A DNA stretch of 64,000 nt from Owenia fusiformis (GCA_903813345.2 CAIIXF020000009.1:1424001-1488000), one strand, 5' to 3'. Counted from the first letter of the stretch, positions 11,266 through 25,600 are shown. The notes: generated by a model not told the origin, from the sequence alone. Translations and numbers: made by a program.

Positions 11266-11992
11266 ATGTTTAGGGTCATTCATTCATACAAACTAGAGAG
11301 AGTATTAGAATATTGATTAATCCAATCTGAGTAATATGATAGATAGTTGGTTCTTCAGAAAGAGAGGTTTACTTAGATTTTGAATATCAAATAGATTTGG
11401 ACCAAGTGTTATAAAGAATCTGATCTTCTTAACTTACTTAACTTCGAGCACGCAGATAAATATTCAATGGATTTACATAAAATGCAGAGTTCCTGTGACA
11501 ATGGCATTTATTTTTAATAATCAAGAAAGTACTTTACACCCTCCCGCCAAGTTAGGAAGAATCCAGAGCTTTCTTTCTGGTACACATCGCATCTAGAAAC
11601 ATGTCTGTGTCTATCATGTAAGAAGAGAGGGTCAAGGTATTCCATGATGGAGCATTTTGGAAACCCTTCTTAGAAATTGCTATGCTGAAAATGGGCTATT
11701 GGTATACATTGTGTACAAGTAATGCAGATTGCTCCGATTTTCACTACGGCGCCATGCCGATTGAGTATTTTGTTCAAAATTAAATACAATATTGAACAAA
11801 CGGAGCAAATGTGACCCAGGCATCAGTGTAGTATGAATTTATTTTGTTAGGATGCCAGTCAGAGCTCTTGGTGCAAGTACTAAGTTTGCAAACATGCATG
11901 TCAACCATGGCCAATAAGTTAAGTGCATCCCTTCTATATGATAATATAAACCCTTCCTACACCTTGGTTTAGCTTTGGATCACTATGCTATT
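11266..11992. other. Non-coding, nothing recognised
   Basis: This is part of the interior of the 8.4-kb insertion. I see no ORF of interest, no repeat ends and no splice-framed exon. Confidence 0.4.
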
Positions 11993-12832
11993 AGACAGGT
12001 TCCAATTCAAATAATTCAAGTTTTTGAGGCATTTTTTAGAAAAAGCAACAGACCTATTTTCACTAGATCAGTTTTTCATGCTGATAAAGATATTAAAAGA
12101 TGACAGCTCAACGGGGTGGTCACGACACTAAATTTTGGCATTTTTACCCCCCTAGGAAAATATTCTAGGGGGTACTATGAAACTAGTTCATAACTCAAAG
12201 GATATATGAGCTATTGTTCTGAGTTGTACACCATACATTGCTAGTACAAATATGAATACTATCCTAAAGTTATGGGTTGATACCCTTATTGGTCTCAGAA
12301 AAATACAAAAAACAAGAAAAAGATACGCAATTTTTGTCTTGCCAATTTATATTTGTAGCTTCAAGCACAATGTGACAGCTTTGACAGCTCATAGTAGTAT
12401 TCTAAAAACATTTCTAAGCTATGTGTGGTATTGTTATACATCTATTTTAGTTATGAAGTACTATTTTGTAATTTTAATATGACTTTATAATGCCCTACCC
12501 CTGGTAAATAGAAGAAAGTGGATGTGGTGAATTTTATCATTTTGCAGCATTAAGTTAGAAACATGTATTGATAGACACAAAATCAATAAATTCATACCAT
12601 CATCAAATGTTAGGTGACATTCTAATTCATTTATTACTAGAATATCGGACTTAAGATATTTTATATGTAAGTTTTCAATTAAGTACATGTATCATAATGA
12701 AATCTAGTGAAATCACATACTAGAGAGGTTGGCATACAGTCTGGATATTGACATAAAGTCTAAACATTATAATCATCAATTGATCTCATTTGAGCAACTA
12801 GACTATGGTGGTCATCATGCACAAGTAATGTA

Positions 12833-13664
12833 CAGTAGAACCTGCTAAGTGGAACACCTCTGTAAGTGGAACACCTCCCAAGTGGAACGCCTTTTCAAAG
12901 TCCCGTTTTAAAAACCCATTGACTTAATGTTAATTGAATCTCTGTAAGTGGAACACCTCCAAACTTGAACAGTGAACACCCCATATTGAAAAATTAACCT
13001 GCTAAGTGGAATAGTCAATTTCCATAGATTTCAATATTGATATATGTAAACAGAATTAATCTCCTTCAATGATATCTGGGTATGAAAACAGGTAATACTG
13101 TGATAATTGGCAAATTAGGATTTTAATGGATTTTAATGGATTAACCTCCTGTAGAGGTCAACATGTGATGCAACCAATAATTAATTTGATTATCAGCAAA
13201 TTAAGATTTCATAAGATTTTCATTCAGAAAATTGGATTAACCTCCTGTAGAACTGGACACGTGATGCTACCACTAATTAATATCCCTTGCTGTTTGTTTC
13301 AAACTTAATAAGTAAGATTAAAAATGTCATTTAAAAACAATTGAATTATTAACAGTAGGAACAAGTCTTTAAAACTTAATTGCCTAATCCTTGTACCTGA
13401 GACTGGCACAATTAGGAGGATTAAGAATATCAGAAAACATTTTTGGCAGAATGAGGAGGATTAAGAATGTCAGATACCTTTTTGAGTTAAATAAATGGAT
13501 TATTAATGGTATATACCTGCCCTGTAATGAAGGGAGAATCATATTTCCAATGATACATATAAATCCTATATTTGATTTTGTATGTTCCCTGTGAACCCAA
13601 AACCTCTGTAAGTGGAACATCTTCTAAGTGGAACGCAGAACGGAGAGTGTTCCACTTACACAGG
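12833..13664. mobile_element. pogo/Tigger-like MITE with AAGTGGAAC repeats
   Basis: It starts next to TA as CAGTAGAACCTGCTAAGTGG and ends in an imperfect inverted version (TGTTCCACTTACACAGGT). The core TAAGTGGAACACC recurs several times near each end. Known pogo/Tigger elements begin CAGT-GAACCTC with similar GTGGACC motifs, so this family is my assignment by resemblance. The centre has a duplicated block of about 115 bp (13126-13180 compared with 13240-13290, shared GATTAACCTCCTGTAGA). Confidence 0.55.
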
Positions 13665-13682
13665 TATTTACATAATAGTGTT

Positions 13683-13915
13683 ATAAAGGAGCATGTAGGT
13701 TATCGCAAACAACTTCAGACAATTCTAACTTGAATTATGAATATTTTCTGAACATGAACATGGGTATATCTTTTAGATCTATTCATCATCTTCAAGAAAA
13801 GTAAATATAAATTGATTAATCAGACTTAAGTGATATTAAAGGGAATGGCCCAATCAACATACTTTTTACTAAAAATGTTGACTAATAACTGTCTGAAATT
13901 GTTTGTGATAACTTA
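13683..13915. mobile_element. M1-family MITE, copy 2
   Basis: Both ends are present: GTAGGTTATCGCAAACAACT at the left and its inverted version at about 13885-13912. It is about 235 bp and aligns with the outer parts of the element at 620-1490. Confidence 0.6.
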
Positions 13916-15723
13916 CCTGAACCTTTCCAGGTCAAATCAGGAGTGACAAAATTATTTCAACCAAATTTTTGACATGTCTTCAAATACGATAATATTTTCT
14001 TCATAAGATAGAGTGTCACTTGTGAAATTTATTGATTGACCTGAGATCTTACCATATCTTTATGACAGAGAAGCGAAATAGCCATATTGAACTTTAATGA
14101 TGTTTGTTTAATTGTTGTTTGCCACTTTTCGACAATTGTCAAAATTTGGGGGTTTGGGGGAGGGGAACAATTAGGTTAAAAAATTCACCTGATTCAGACT
14201 ATCCTTAAATGAGCACTGATTCACCCGAGAGCATAACTTTTTCAAAACATGTAAGTGTTATTTTTGGATCACTCACATTAATGTTTCGTCTAATTTTCCC
14301 TTAGAGTTTCATCATCATTGTCCAAATCTTTGTTGAGATATTTGAGATATATGAATGTTCCTTCCTTTGCAGTTGGAAAAGATTCGGCATTAGGTGTTAT
14401 AAGTCCTAGAGCACGATAAATAAAAAAAATAACAACAAAATGACATAGAACTGATAGACGTTTTCTCCTGTGCGTGTCAGCCTTGGTCTACCAAATTGCT
14501 ATTCAGTAGGAAGAAACTCATTTTTCAGTTTCCATTTTAATTTCCTGACAAATAGAGCGTAGCAACTTCTGTTTTAGAGAACAATAGAACAATAGAAAAG
14601 ATTACTTTACCATAATTTTAATCATCCCACATTGTAGACATATTTAGAATTAAAAATATGAAGAGAATGACAAAACCTCTTAAAACACATTTCTTAGTAA
14701 ACAAATAGTGTCGTATTCTTGTTACTATGGCAACAGAGTTTTTTCTTTTTGTTATTTTTGTCATACAGATTACCTATCATACCAGGACCAAATCCTGAAA
14801 ATTTGAATTCAGTATCTTCATTACTAGTATCTTAGATATATAGGTTTCTTATAGTGTCCCCTGCAGATTTTATCGGATGATATAAGGAAAATGCTCTGAA
14901 GAGGGTTGCCCAAGGATGCCACTTAACAGTTCTGGTATTTTTGAGGTCCGAACCCTCTATTCATGGGAATAGTTAACCATTGTAAAGTTTCTCATGGTTA
15001 ACTGACAGAATTGATTGTATATTCAACTAAGAAGACAATAAAATGTTAAAACCAGAAGAAAACCACACCAACTTTCTTCTATTTACCAGGGGTAGGGCAC
15101 TATAAAGTCATATTAAAATTACAAAATAGTACTTCATCACTATAATAGATGTATTACAATATCACACATAGCTTGGGAATGTTGTTAGAATACTACTTTG
15201 AGCTGTTTAAGTTATCATAATTTGCTTGAAGCTACAAATATAAAATAAGCAAGAAAAAAATGACAAAAATTGCATATTTTTTTCTAATTAATTGTATTTT
15301 TCCGAAACCAACAAAGATATCAACCTATAACTTTAGGGTAGTATTCATCTTTGTACTAACAATGTATGCTGTAGAACTCAGAACAATAGTTTATATATCC
15401 TTTGAGTTATGAACTAATATTATAGTACCCCCTAAAATAATTCCCTAGGGGGGTAAAAACGCTAAAATTCAGTGTCGTGACCACCCCGTTGAGCTGTCAT
15501 CTTTTAATATCTTTATCAGCATGAAAAACTGATCCAGAAAAAATAGCTCTGTTGCTTTTTCTAAAAAATGCCTTAAAAACCCTTTCCCTTGAGATATTCT
15601 GAAATTGGAACCTGTCTATATCACTATGTGGCAGAAATGCATTCTGATTGGATATAAATGATCACATGACTTAGTTCACCAAGGTATCGGGAGATGGCAT
15701 GCCAAAATGTAAAATCTCTAATA

Positions 15724-15985
15724 AAGTTTAATCAGGGCATACTGGGTTATCACTATAAAAGGCTACTAGGGAACCAATTTGGGGTATAAAACCACAACCT
15801 GGACATACTGGGTTGTTGCTAAGGTTATTTAATGAATCAATGGGGGTTATTAAAGCACAACCAAGCAAACAGAGGAATCACAGAGGTTTATTAGGAACCA
15901 TATGTTTAAATCACAACCAGGGCACTCTAGGTTATCATTATAAGGCTACCAAGGAACCAATTTTGGGTATTTAACCACAACAAAT
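15724..15985. repeat. Degenerate minisatellite, right part
   Basis: This is a continuation, in the same orientation, of the array at 6985-7326. Units contain GGCATACTGGGTTATCACTA, AGGGAACCAATTTGGG and AAACCACAACC. Confidence 0.65.
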
Positions 15986-16506
15986 GCATACGAGGAAATT
16001 GCGTAGCGAGTGAGTGTCAATATAATATTTACCGAGGTCAATGTCATATTTCCCGTGGAATAAAATCCATATTGAAAAGCAACCATGAAATGACATTTTA
16101 TTCCATAATTTAATTTTTGTATGCCCCTGTTTACAAGTAAATACATGTAGGCTAAACTATTGCTGTTAAACATTAAAACCACTCGATGCACTATAACCAT
16201 TCTGTGATGAACAGCTACAAGTGTCCCGGGTAGATTCAGGATTATGATAAGTTTCAACGATTTTTTACACCAAATCAACTTTTGAGTTAATACGATTTTT
16301 TGAGTATTTACGATTTTCCCGGGAAAAAAAAGATTTTTCGAGTGTATATGATTTTAAGAGGGACAATACGATTTTATTTCCCAGCGAAAACAGTAGTATT
16401 ATGGAATAAAGATATAATATGCTCCACGAATATGACACATTGCACAATAAAAAGGCTCAAATACAAAATCTGAGATATCAGTCATTTAGTTCAATGTATT
16501 TTTTAG
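15986..16506. other. Non-coding upstream of first firm astacin exon
   Basis: Between 15995 and 16060 a GCGTAGCGAGTGAGTGTCAA stretch resembles the hairpin part of the repeat at 19268-19705. The stretch 16255-16385 has five or six ACGATTTT blocks. The exon expected to encode the start of the astacin domain is not found here. Confidence 0.4.
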
Positions 16507-16630
16507 TATCTGCAAGCAACAAACGATGGATAGAGGATGGCATCGCATATTGGGAGCAAAATACATGTTTACGATTCAACAAAGTGACGAACTTTAAACT
16601 TCCTCTAATGCTTTTCGTCTCTAACGGAGG
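16507..16630 (+). CDS. Exon: astacin domain, N-terminal part
   Basis: The acceptor is TTTTTTAG|TA (an AG at 16515-16516 is an alternative) and the donor GG|GTAAGT. It reads [20 protein letters not shown] and continues LRF. This fits the helix of astacins where Trp and the first conserved Cys (NTCxxF) occur. It enters in phase 1 and leaves in phase 2. The preceding part of the family fold (W...IPY) must be on an exon I could not find. Confidence 0.75.
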
Positions 16631-19600
16631 GTAAGTCATTGCAATTGCTGTCAATATTTATGTATGTGTAAATCGTATAGACCTACGTTAGGAATAACTG
16701 GTGCTCTTGCATACAACACGGTACAGTGTATATCAATGTATCTTCACAAAAAATGTTATCACGTTATCTACAGGATACGCTCTAAAATAAAACTGCCAGA
16801 TCGATTCTATGATTATTTAGCTAATGTACGTATTTTAGAAACAACCTTTACATGTAGTGAGGACTACAATCTGTGAATGATTATATAAAATTAAAAGTTG
16901 TTACCAGAGCGATCTAAACCTACTAATAAATTACGGGTTTTATTTTGAATTGACCGAGAGAGCTTGAAACGAGGATCTCATTAGATAAATATGTCATACG
17001 GGCCCAGCATACTAACGCACTTCCATATCACCATTGTGAATATATTAAAACGAGGTGATCTGAAAGTAATATTGATAATCTCTATAACAAACTACAGGCC
17101 ATTGTTTTACTGAACATGTTATATTTTATCTTATCCCATTAACTAACAATACTGAAGAGCATTGCACCCATCGTTTATTATTAACAAAAATATACATACT
17201 GTAAGTTATTGAATGATTTGAAGTGCAATACAGGGTGTATTCTGCTCAAGAAATTCTGTATTGGTACGAGAAAAAGTCGATTCAATATAGAATATCGAGA
17301 GCACAATATCCTGTATTCCACTTTAAATCATCCTATAACGTTTTTATCGTGTGATCTAAGTTCAATACATTTTAATTAGGTGATTATTCATTTGAAATAC
17401 TCTCTATTATCTATATTGATGCTGTTTCTCTGTACCAATATTATCTGTATTGCTACGGAGAGGACAATTTCAGTAGCAATACAAATTGGAACAGCACAAG
17501 AACTGACCAATCAAAGGGCTTCATTTTACAAAGCATACGATAAATACATGTCTTGGACTAGTACATTTCTTCATTGTATATTACTCCCGTAAAACCGTTT
17601 AGTTTATAAACCATAGCGTCCCCCAGGGCTCAATACTTGGGTCAATATCATTTCTGTTAAACATTAATAAGGCTTAATCTTTGAACGTAGGTCAGCTAGC
17701 ATGAATTTTTACAAGACACCATGAAGCCTGATAAGTTAAGTAGAACCGTCAATTATTATCTTTCTCTAATGCATATTGAAACGAAGGACTATAAATTTCG
17801 TAATGAGAGGCGAATGGGATCTTTTTACATACATTGTTTGAGATTTTAACTGGTAGTTAAGAGGGTATCTTCGTCCCTCGAAGTCTTCCACTACTTAGAT
17901 TTTTCTAGATTTTTGATATGCTTTTTTACTCACCAATGACTATTTATTATTCTAGGTTTATTTTGAATTGTAATTTTTTCATTTATTTTTTTAAGATTTT
18001 ACTGGAGTTAATTGCTTTGATCGTTGATATGCAAGGAACAGTCTGTGATGTTGGGCATTTTGTAAACGTGTTACATCAATGTCTTTATGACAGGTTATGC
18101 TACTATTGTTAATGCACAGTAGACACATGTGTTAATTATTTGTTATAAAATAGGTTTTCAGTTGTGAGTTAATCAAATTTTTAAATGGAATCATGAGATC
18201 AAAGTACTGCTATCCCTCAAATACCACATGCGTTATATTTTCAGGTGCAACTCACCCGTTGGGCTTAAACCAGAACAATATAACCAGATCAGTATTTCAC
18301 CAGGATGTGGTAAAGTACGAGCTTGCAATATCATATCATATGAAAACCAATAATAAACCATTTCCTCGTGTTACATCTAACTTACTAGGATACACAAATC
18401 GCCAAATTCAATATATAGCCCCCTCATATGCTTAAAAGTCACACTTAAAAGAGTTTGTTCGTGGCATCATTGGTTCATAAAACAGTGAACAGCTTTGTTG
18501 CCATGCGTATCCATGCACTTTTACAATTATATAAGCGGCCAAAATTTCGTTTCTGTCGGCAGAGAGAGGGGGTAGTGTCACATATTGCTTTTGAACCTCA
18601 CATATGCCAGTGGGGCCACATAAATCCATAACTCGAGATAAAAAGTCAGGTGTTTGCCCTTTTGCCCATTGACTAGTATGGTGACGAGAATAGTACAATT
18701 ATGTCATTTCTAAGGGCAATATAGTGAAATATGAAACAGCAAGAAAATCTTACGCATTGAACGATATCTAATTTCCCGGGGAAAATTGCCGGTCCAGAAT
18801 ATATTCTAGACCGGTCCATATGGACCAGCACTATGGCGTCACATATTTCTCAGGTCGATATAGTCAATTAAATGCCTTCTAAACTAGCACTAAAACCTCT
18901 AGTACTGGCCCGGCAAGGTGGTAATAATAATGGTTGTTTTGCCAGCCCACGCTTACCACCGACCACGTACAGTGACAAAATAAATGGGTGTACGCGTTAG
19001 ATGTAAGTTGTCATATATTAACGATTCGAACGAAACACTGTGATGATGGTTTTAAAATGTTTATTTGAGGAATATGATGAATTATTCCACAATATGTAAC
19101 ATGTCTTCCCGGGAAAATAACAAGGAATGAAATTGGTATTCAAAAAATCCCGTATCAGATCCCGTATCAGCCAAAATCCCGTATTGGATCCCGTATCAGC
19201 AAAAAGCCCGTATCAGATCCCGTATCCTTTCCCGGTATATCTAATTTCTGAAATTGTTATATGCTAAATATATAGAGGATATCGTATGATTTATGAGTGA
19301 TATGATTTTTATCCACGAATGAATATGATATCTACACGAGCGAGCGTAGCGAGAGAGTGCAGATACCAATATCCACGAGTGGATTAAAATCATATCACGA
19401 GTAAATCATAGGATGTTCTTTTTATTCCATAGTTAAAGTCATCATCAGCATCGTCGGAAATTAAGTGATTTAATTCGAATTTTCCAAATGATCCGGCGAT
19501 GTTGACACTTAGCCTTGTTTTGAGTCTCAAGTAGCAAAAATCCACAAACCATAGCATACGGCGCCGTATGTCATGGCTAAAAAACCGTATGTTATGGTTA

Positions 19601-22600
19601 AGTGTAAATTTGTCAAAAATATCATATTTTACCACTGATTACAAAAATACTTTTATTTTCACATGTTATCCTATGAATATCATGCTAACTATGGAATAAG
19701 ATAAGATATCACGTCATATGGATCGGATACGATTTTAGTGTCGTACACCAAAATTATCTTATGTTGTTATCCCCATATATATTTAGTATCCATGAGATAA
19801 AATTCAATATTTTCATATCTGACACTGTTTTCTTTATAGTGTACTTGTTGTGTTGTCGATGGCTGAATCATTTGTAGAAAATCTTAACATTTAGAATTTT
19901 TGTGTGAAATCATTTTGTTGTATTACTTTTGCATTTTCCCATTATGATCCAAATGTACCAATTAGCTTATAAACTTAGGATTTGTGATGAGATAACATTG
20001 TTTTCTTAGTTGGGACAGGTCGCCCATGAAATCGGTCATTCTCTCGGGCTGTGGCATGAGCATGCAAGAACTGACAGAGGAAGCTACATATCAATTCAAA
20101 GGGCAAATATAAAGAAAGGACCAACAACACTAACAAACTTTGACATTGTTTTGCAAGATAGAATGTCAGCATTAGGAGCAGCTTATGACTTTGGTTCGGC
20201 GATGCACTACGGACGTCAGGTAAATAAAAAGGGCCGAGATAATGTATCAGTGACCTTGTTAATATTTCAATGTCTAAATCTAAATTGTTTCATTATATTT
20301 CGATTTATTGTAAATAGGTATTTTTTCTATTAATGTACAATATTACATTTCAATTACAACAGTAACATGGAATGTAGATTTAAATCCCACCCGAGACATA
20401 ATTAATACCATTCCCGTTAAATTTACGAGTATAAGTATGTTAAGTGGGACCCTCTTCGCTACTCTGCTCTTTCTACAAAGGGTGACCTACTTTTCAAAAC
20501 AGAAGCAAATGTCTATGTCAAAAGCTGAATGGTGTGTTCTAGTATGCCATCTTTACATTAATACCACAATTTCATATACTAGAATAGTAGCAATTCGACA
20601 TTCACGATCCTTTAAAACGCGGGTTAATCATGAATTGATATTCTCAATATTCCTTTAAATCAGGTCAAACGTCAAATAACAAAATTGTGAAAATCGTTAG
20701 ATTTTACTTTCATAAGTCAAATACTTTGATATTATAGGCATTCTCAAATTATGGAGAGGACACAATTCTAACCAAAGATTCCGATTATGAGAGGTCATTA
20801 GGACAAAGGGTGGAGCTTTCCTTTCTTGATATGAAGATTATCAATACATTTTACTGTTCAGGTATGACTGTTTATTTCATGTCAACTCCAGGGCATTCGT
20901 TTTTGTTACATCGGTTTTGATAATGATCAATAGCAAATAATGTTAAAGATCGATAAATCACCCGCACCTGTCACACACCTGTTATACTTTGTTAAAATTA
21001 AACTGTTTTAAACGTCACTGTGAAAATGTCATTTAAACTTTGTTAAACGTTATTAATAAAATGGCACTTAAACTTTACCATGGCAATTAAACTTTAAAAT
21101 GGCAATTAAACTTTACCATAAAAATGGCACTTAAACTGTTTGAAACTTTACTGTCTAAATGGCGCTTAAAATGTGTTAAACTTTACTGCGAAAATGACAC
21201 TTAATTTTTTTAAATGTTGTTTTATTTTACTTTGAAAATTGCCAACGTTATCAGGTCTATCAAACATCTATCTGTAACAAATCCATGTTCCAACACACTT
21301 CAGCATTTCATTTTCATGCATTTGATTTTGATCAGACACATCTTGTTAATAAAAAGAAAAGCACATCAAACATTTGTTTCAAACAATACTATTTCATAGA
21401 TATCCAGTTTTATACTATTTTTGTAGCATTCTATCACCATGTCCCTAAACTTATCTGACAATGTATTTTTCTAATACGATGCCAATTCTGGTTCAACTTT
21501 TTAGTTGATATTTTTGGCATTGTGGCTTTCAATGACAAAGGCTGAAGTGAAAGTTGCTCAGCTATGAATATTGTTGAACAGTGTCCGTCTCAAGCAAAAC
21601 ACTACACTAGTATTTCAAGGCAGAATCAGATTTAGCAAGATCCAATTTTAGAATATTGTGGGCTCATATCATTCCAAGTTATGTTTTCTAAATACATTTT
21701 TAATTACTTTGGAGACTTTAAATATTTTTCTGGCGCTTTGAATTCTTAATGACATCACCAATTTAAAACATCATGGATCTTTTGGGAGATATAAGATTTG
21801 AAATGTTATAAAGGAATATGGCATACAGGGTGGTCCAAAAAAGTGAACCCCTGCAACGGGCCATATTTCCCTTATTACTCTCAGGAATCCTTTCATATTT
21901 TCACATGTTGTAGAGTAGGGTCTAAATTTTTTGTTGGTACGATACATTTTTCTTAGTCTTGAAATTTGCAGAAAGCATAAGCCCTAACCAAATATTACTG
22001 AAAATGGATAAATGTGATTTTCAGCATCCGCGATTATACAACCCATCAACACCCTTCCCCTGGCATTTTTTTTAGCTGTAGTCTTAAAGAGCCATTATTT
22101 TTTGACTTTGTTTGGTTTTGAATCATGCACATTATGGTGTAAAAACTAGCATCCTACCTCAGTTAGTTGCAAAGATATTGTGATCCAAAGAAATGTTCTA
22201 AGTTTCCATAGACGAAAACTCTTCCAAGCGAAATTGCAACATACCCCTATATGATCCTGAAATGTCAATATCTTCATTAACCATGGTCCAATTCTAGTGA
22301 ACGTACTATGGCTCAAAACATTGAATTTTAGATTTTCTTTTGATTTTCTAAAGATATTTGATAAAGAGCTTCTTAGACTCCTGGTCACAGGGGGCAACTT
22401 TGTCCCCTTCTATCCATTTGTGTAGGTAACATGTCCCTTAACTGTTGAACAATTAAAACGGCTTCAAAATGATCAATGAAAGTGTGAAATGTGTTTTCTG
22501 CTCAAATAGTATCCCATTTGTCATATGGTAGGGTTTTAAACTTGTATCTCTAACTGAAAGCTGTTTTAAGAATACCTAACATGTTTCAACAATTTCCATG

Positions 22601-25600
22601 AATTACATTGGTAAAATTTTGCACAATCGAATTTTTAGGCATGTTCGTTTAAGTCTTGTAATTTCTTGATTTGGTTAAAAAGTCACCGATAACTTCCATG
22701 ATTGTATTGTATGTTTATTTATGCATAATGCTGTTTCTATAATGACATAAAAGATAAGTATGCCGCCTACCTTAGGAGTGACGTCATACGTTCCCGGTTG
22801 CATTGTCGCAATATTAGATAAAACTGATGTTTGGTTTTTAAGTCGGAATAAACAATAAACTCGATAATATTCCTCACATACGTGTTCATCTCGGTCACAT
22901 ACGAGGGAAGATCCGAAAGTTTCCGGCCTAACATAGTTCTAGTTAATGGATTTTCAAAATGATAGTGTCATTTTTCAATGTAGTCTCCCTGTACTTCGAT
23001 GCACTTGGCCCATCTTCTTGGCAGCATCTCAAGTCCAGTTCTGAAGAAATCAGGAGCATGACCCTCCAACCACTGGTTAACAGCTATCTTGACCTCATAA
23101 TCATCATCATCATCATCAAAGCGTTGCCCTCGTAGAGATTTTTGAGTTTCCCAAATAGGTAATAGTCACTGGGTGCTTGATCTGGAGAATAGGGTGCGTG
23201 CGGTAATAATTCCAGATGGCATTCTTCCGCTGCATCACGAGCAACTTGGCTTGTGTGAACAGGTGCATTGTCCTGTTGATGCAAAACTCCAAGACGGACT
23301 TTGTGTGGCCTGGTTTCATCAGGTTTAACTTTTAAAGTACGCAACAAAGCAGCATAATATTCTCCATTCATTGTAGTACCTCTTGGAAGGTAGTCTACTA
23401 AGATAGGACCTTCACAGTCCCAGAAAATGGTGGCCATCATCTTTTTGTTGGATGGGGTGGTGCGAAACTTCTTTGGGGGTGGGTACCCCATATGTTTCCA
23501 TTGCATTGACTCATGTTTGGTTGAACTCAAAATGACGCACCCAAGTTTCATCAAAAGTGACTATTCTCTCCATAAAACCTTGTGGATCAGTGTTATACAT
23601 GTCCAAATGCTCTCTTGCAACAGCAACTCGTTTTGTTTTCATGTCCTCTGTATGCATACGGGGTACCCATCTTGAGCTTAAATTTTGCATGTGTAAATGT
23701 TCATGAATTATTCTACAAACGGTACCATATGATAATCCAGTTTCTTCTACAAGTTCACGTATAGATTTCCGCCTATCTTCCAATATTGTTCGATGTACAA
23801 GATCAACATTTCTATCTGACAGGTATTCTAGAACGTGGTGCACCATCAATTGATTCCCGTCCACGTTTAAATTCAGCCACCCAAAATTTTACAGTAGAAT
23901 AGGAGGGAGCACCTTCCCCATACACATCCTTAAGTCTATCGTAGATTTCCTGCCCTCCATTTTCTTCTTGATATAGAAACTTTATTACAGCTCTATATTC
24001 AGTTTTCTCCATTGTGATCACTGATGTGCAGCCACTGTGACCTGACCTCATTATGAATATTCTCAAATTAGGCTGTGACCCCTAGAGGTTAATCATATGC
24101 ATAAATTATGTTCATACATAAGCAACATTTGAACTGTGGTTGCTCTCAGACATCGGGAACTATGTTAGGCCGGAAACGTTTGGATCTTCCCTCGTATATA
24201 TTGGCCAGGACGCCCAACTAGTGTAGCCTGCAGGGGGTCCAAGTGATGACAATAAAAAGTCATAATGCTTTATTTAATGAAAATCTATACTTTTTAAAAG
24301 GTAAAATAAAGTTAATTGACAAATATTTGCAAATGCTACTGACTTTTCGAAATAGTGTTTTTTCTCCCCTATCCCCACTTTTTCAAATTTCACTAATTGG
24401 ATTTATATTTCATTGTTATGTGGTTGTAGCAAAATCATTGACCAAGATTATGTGGGAATAATACCAATACAAGCATTTCTTTGTTTTCTTACTAAATCAT
24501 TTATGTCCATCTGTTGTTCTTCGTGAAATATGAATGTTAAGGACAAAAACAGTTTGAAAGAGTAAACGACTGTGTGCTACAACATGTCCACTGAATAACT
24601 TATAAACAGTTAACACAGTATCAACTTTATATTGCAATAAGACTGCAATAGCAATCAAATAATAGTAATACCGACAGAGATAAATCAAATCAAATCATCT
24701 ATATCATTATAAATGGATAACATATTTTGAACATAGATTCCTGTAAAGAGTCCCAACAATATCAGACACTCGATTGGGTTGCCTGTAAAAACAACGGCTA
24801 TAGAGATCCGAACAGATGCGACTCGTGCAAATGCCTTGATGGTTGGAGTGGGCAGTTTTGTGACCAAGTGGCCCCATCTGTAGGAGGTAAGTGAGCGTTA
24901 TTATGGTATCATCATGATACCATTATTACAAGGTAATTTTAAAATCATAATTATTACCACCTTGCCGGGCCAGTTCTAGGGGTTTTATTGCTAGTTTAGA
25001 AGGCGTTCATTTTACTATATCGACCTGAGCAATATGTGACGTCATTGTGGTGGTCAAGTGACCAAATGTTGAATGTTGAAAAGAATTCAGACCTGTCGAG
25101 AATGCATTAACGACCGGCAATTTTCCCCGGGAAACTAGATATCGTTCAGTGCGTAAGATTTTCTTGCTGTTTCAGTCCTGGTCGTTAACGGTGGTAATAA
25201 TACTAATAACGTCATTTCTGCGGGCAAAATAGTGAAATATTGGACCTTGGACCTTCGGCCCTTGCTCCAATATTTCACTATATTGCCCTTTGAAATGACA
25301 TTATTGTACCATTTCACGATTATGCTTTAATGTTGAAAATATGATATCATGATTATAAGGTATTATTAAAGTCATGATATTATGATGATATAAGTGGTGT
25401 TCTTAGGATGCATGATAACGCATAATGCCAGGGTGGAGGATAATGTTACGTAGTATTATATAAACAGATATTTGTAAGTGAATGATACTTGGATGCAAGA
25501 GTATTTTAGGAAACATGATTCATGATATCATCTTTTTGAGGATATATTTGCATTGGTGGTTGTTCATTGGCTGATATAACTTAAAGTGATGCGTTTTTAA

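Larger units (their letters stand above)
11993..15617. mobile_element. 3.6-kb segment with about 540-bp inverted arms
   Basis: The left arm 11993-12530 (from AGACAGGTTCCAATT) and right arm 15062-15617 (to AATTGGAACCTGTCT) are inverted copies. Shared blocks include AGATGACAGCTCAACGGGGT, CCCCCTAGG and CCCTACCCCTGGTAAATAGA. Between them lie a pogo-like MITE, an M1-family MITE and about 1.1 kb of plain DNA (13916-15061) with no gene. Long arms around a gene-less centre suggest a foldback or a deleted large DNA transposon. Confidence 0.65.
7327..15718. mobile_element. 8.4-kb insertion with 24-bp perfect TIRs
   Basis: The first 24 bases (7327-7350, GAGATTTTACATTTTGGC and onward, ending in the palindrome TGGCATGCCA) are repeated exactly in inverted orientation at 15695-15718. 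TAATA flanks both ends (7322-7326 and 15719-15723), and the same degenerate minisatellite continues on each side. This is direct evidence of a single transposition-type insertion of 8392 bp. The interior is a mosaic: a foldback element interrupted by a retro-element (7737-9849), a short-repeat region, and a 3.6-kb segment with 540-bp inverted arms. No transposase is recognised, so the superfamily cannot be assigned; 5-bp duplications occur in few DNA transposon groups. Confidence 0.75.

Noticed and set aside
17380-17592. ORF starting with a hydrophobic, signal-peptide-like stretch
   Set aside because: It lies in the intron between two astacin exons, begins with GTG, lacks splice junctions in a useful phase and its remainder looks random.
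24766-24886. EGF exon starting after CAG at 24765
   Set aside because: It would shift the frame and hit a stop; the acceptor ending at 24736 keeps phase 1 and adds the expected DSCK segment.
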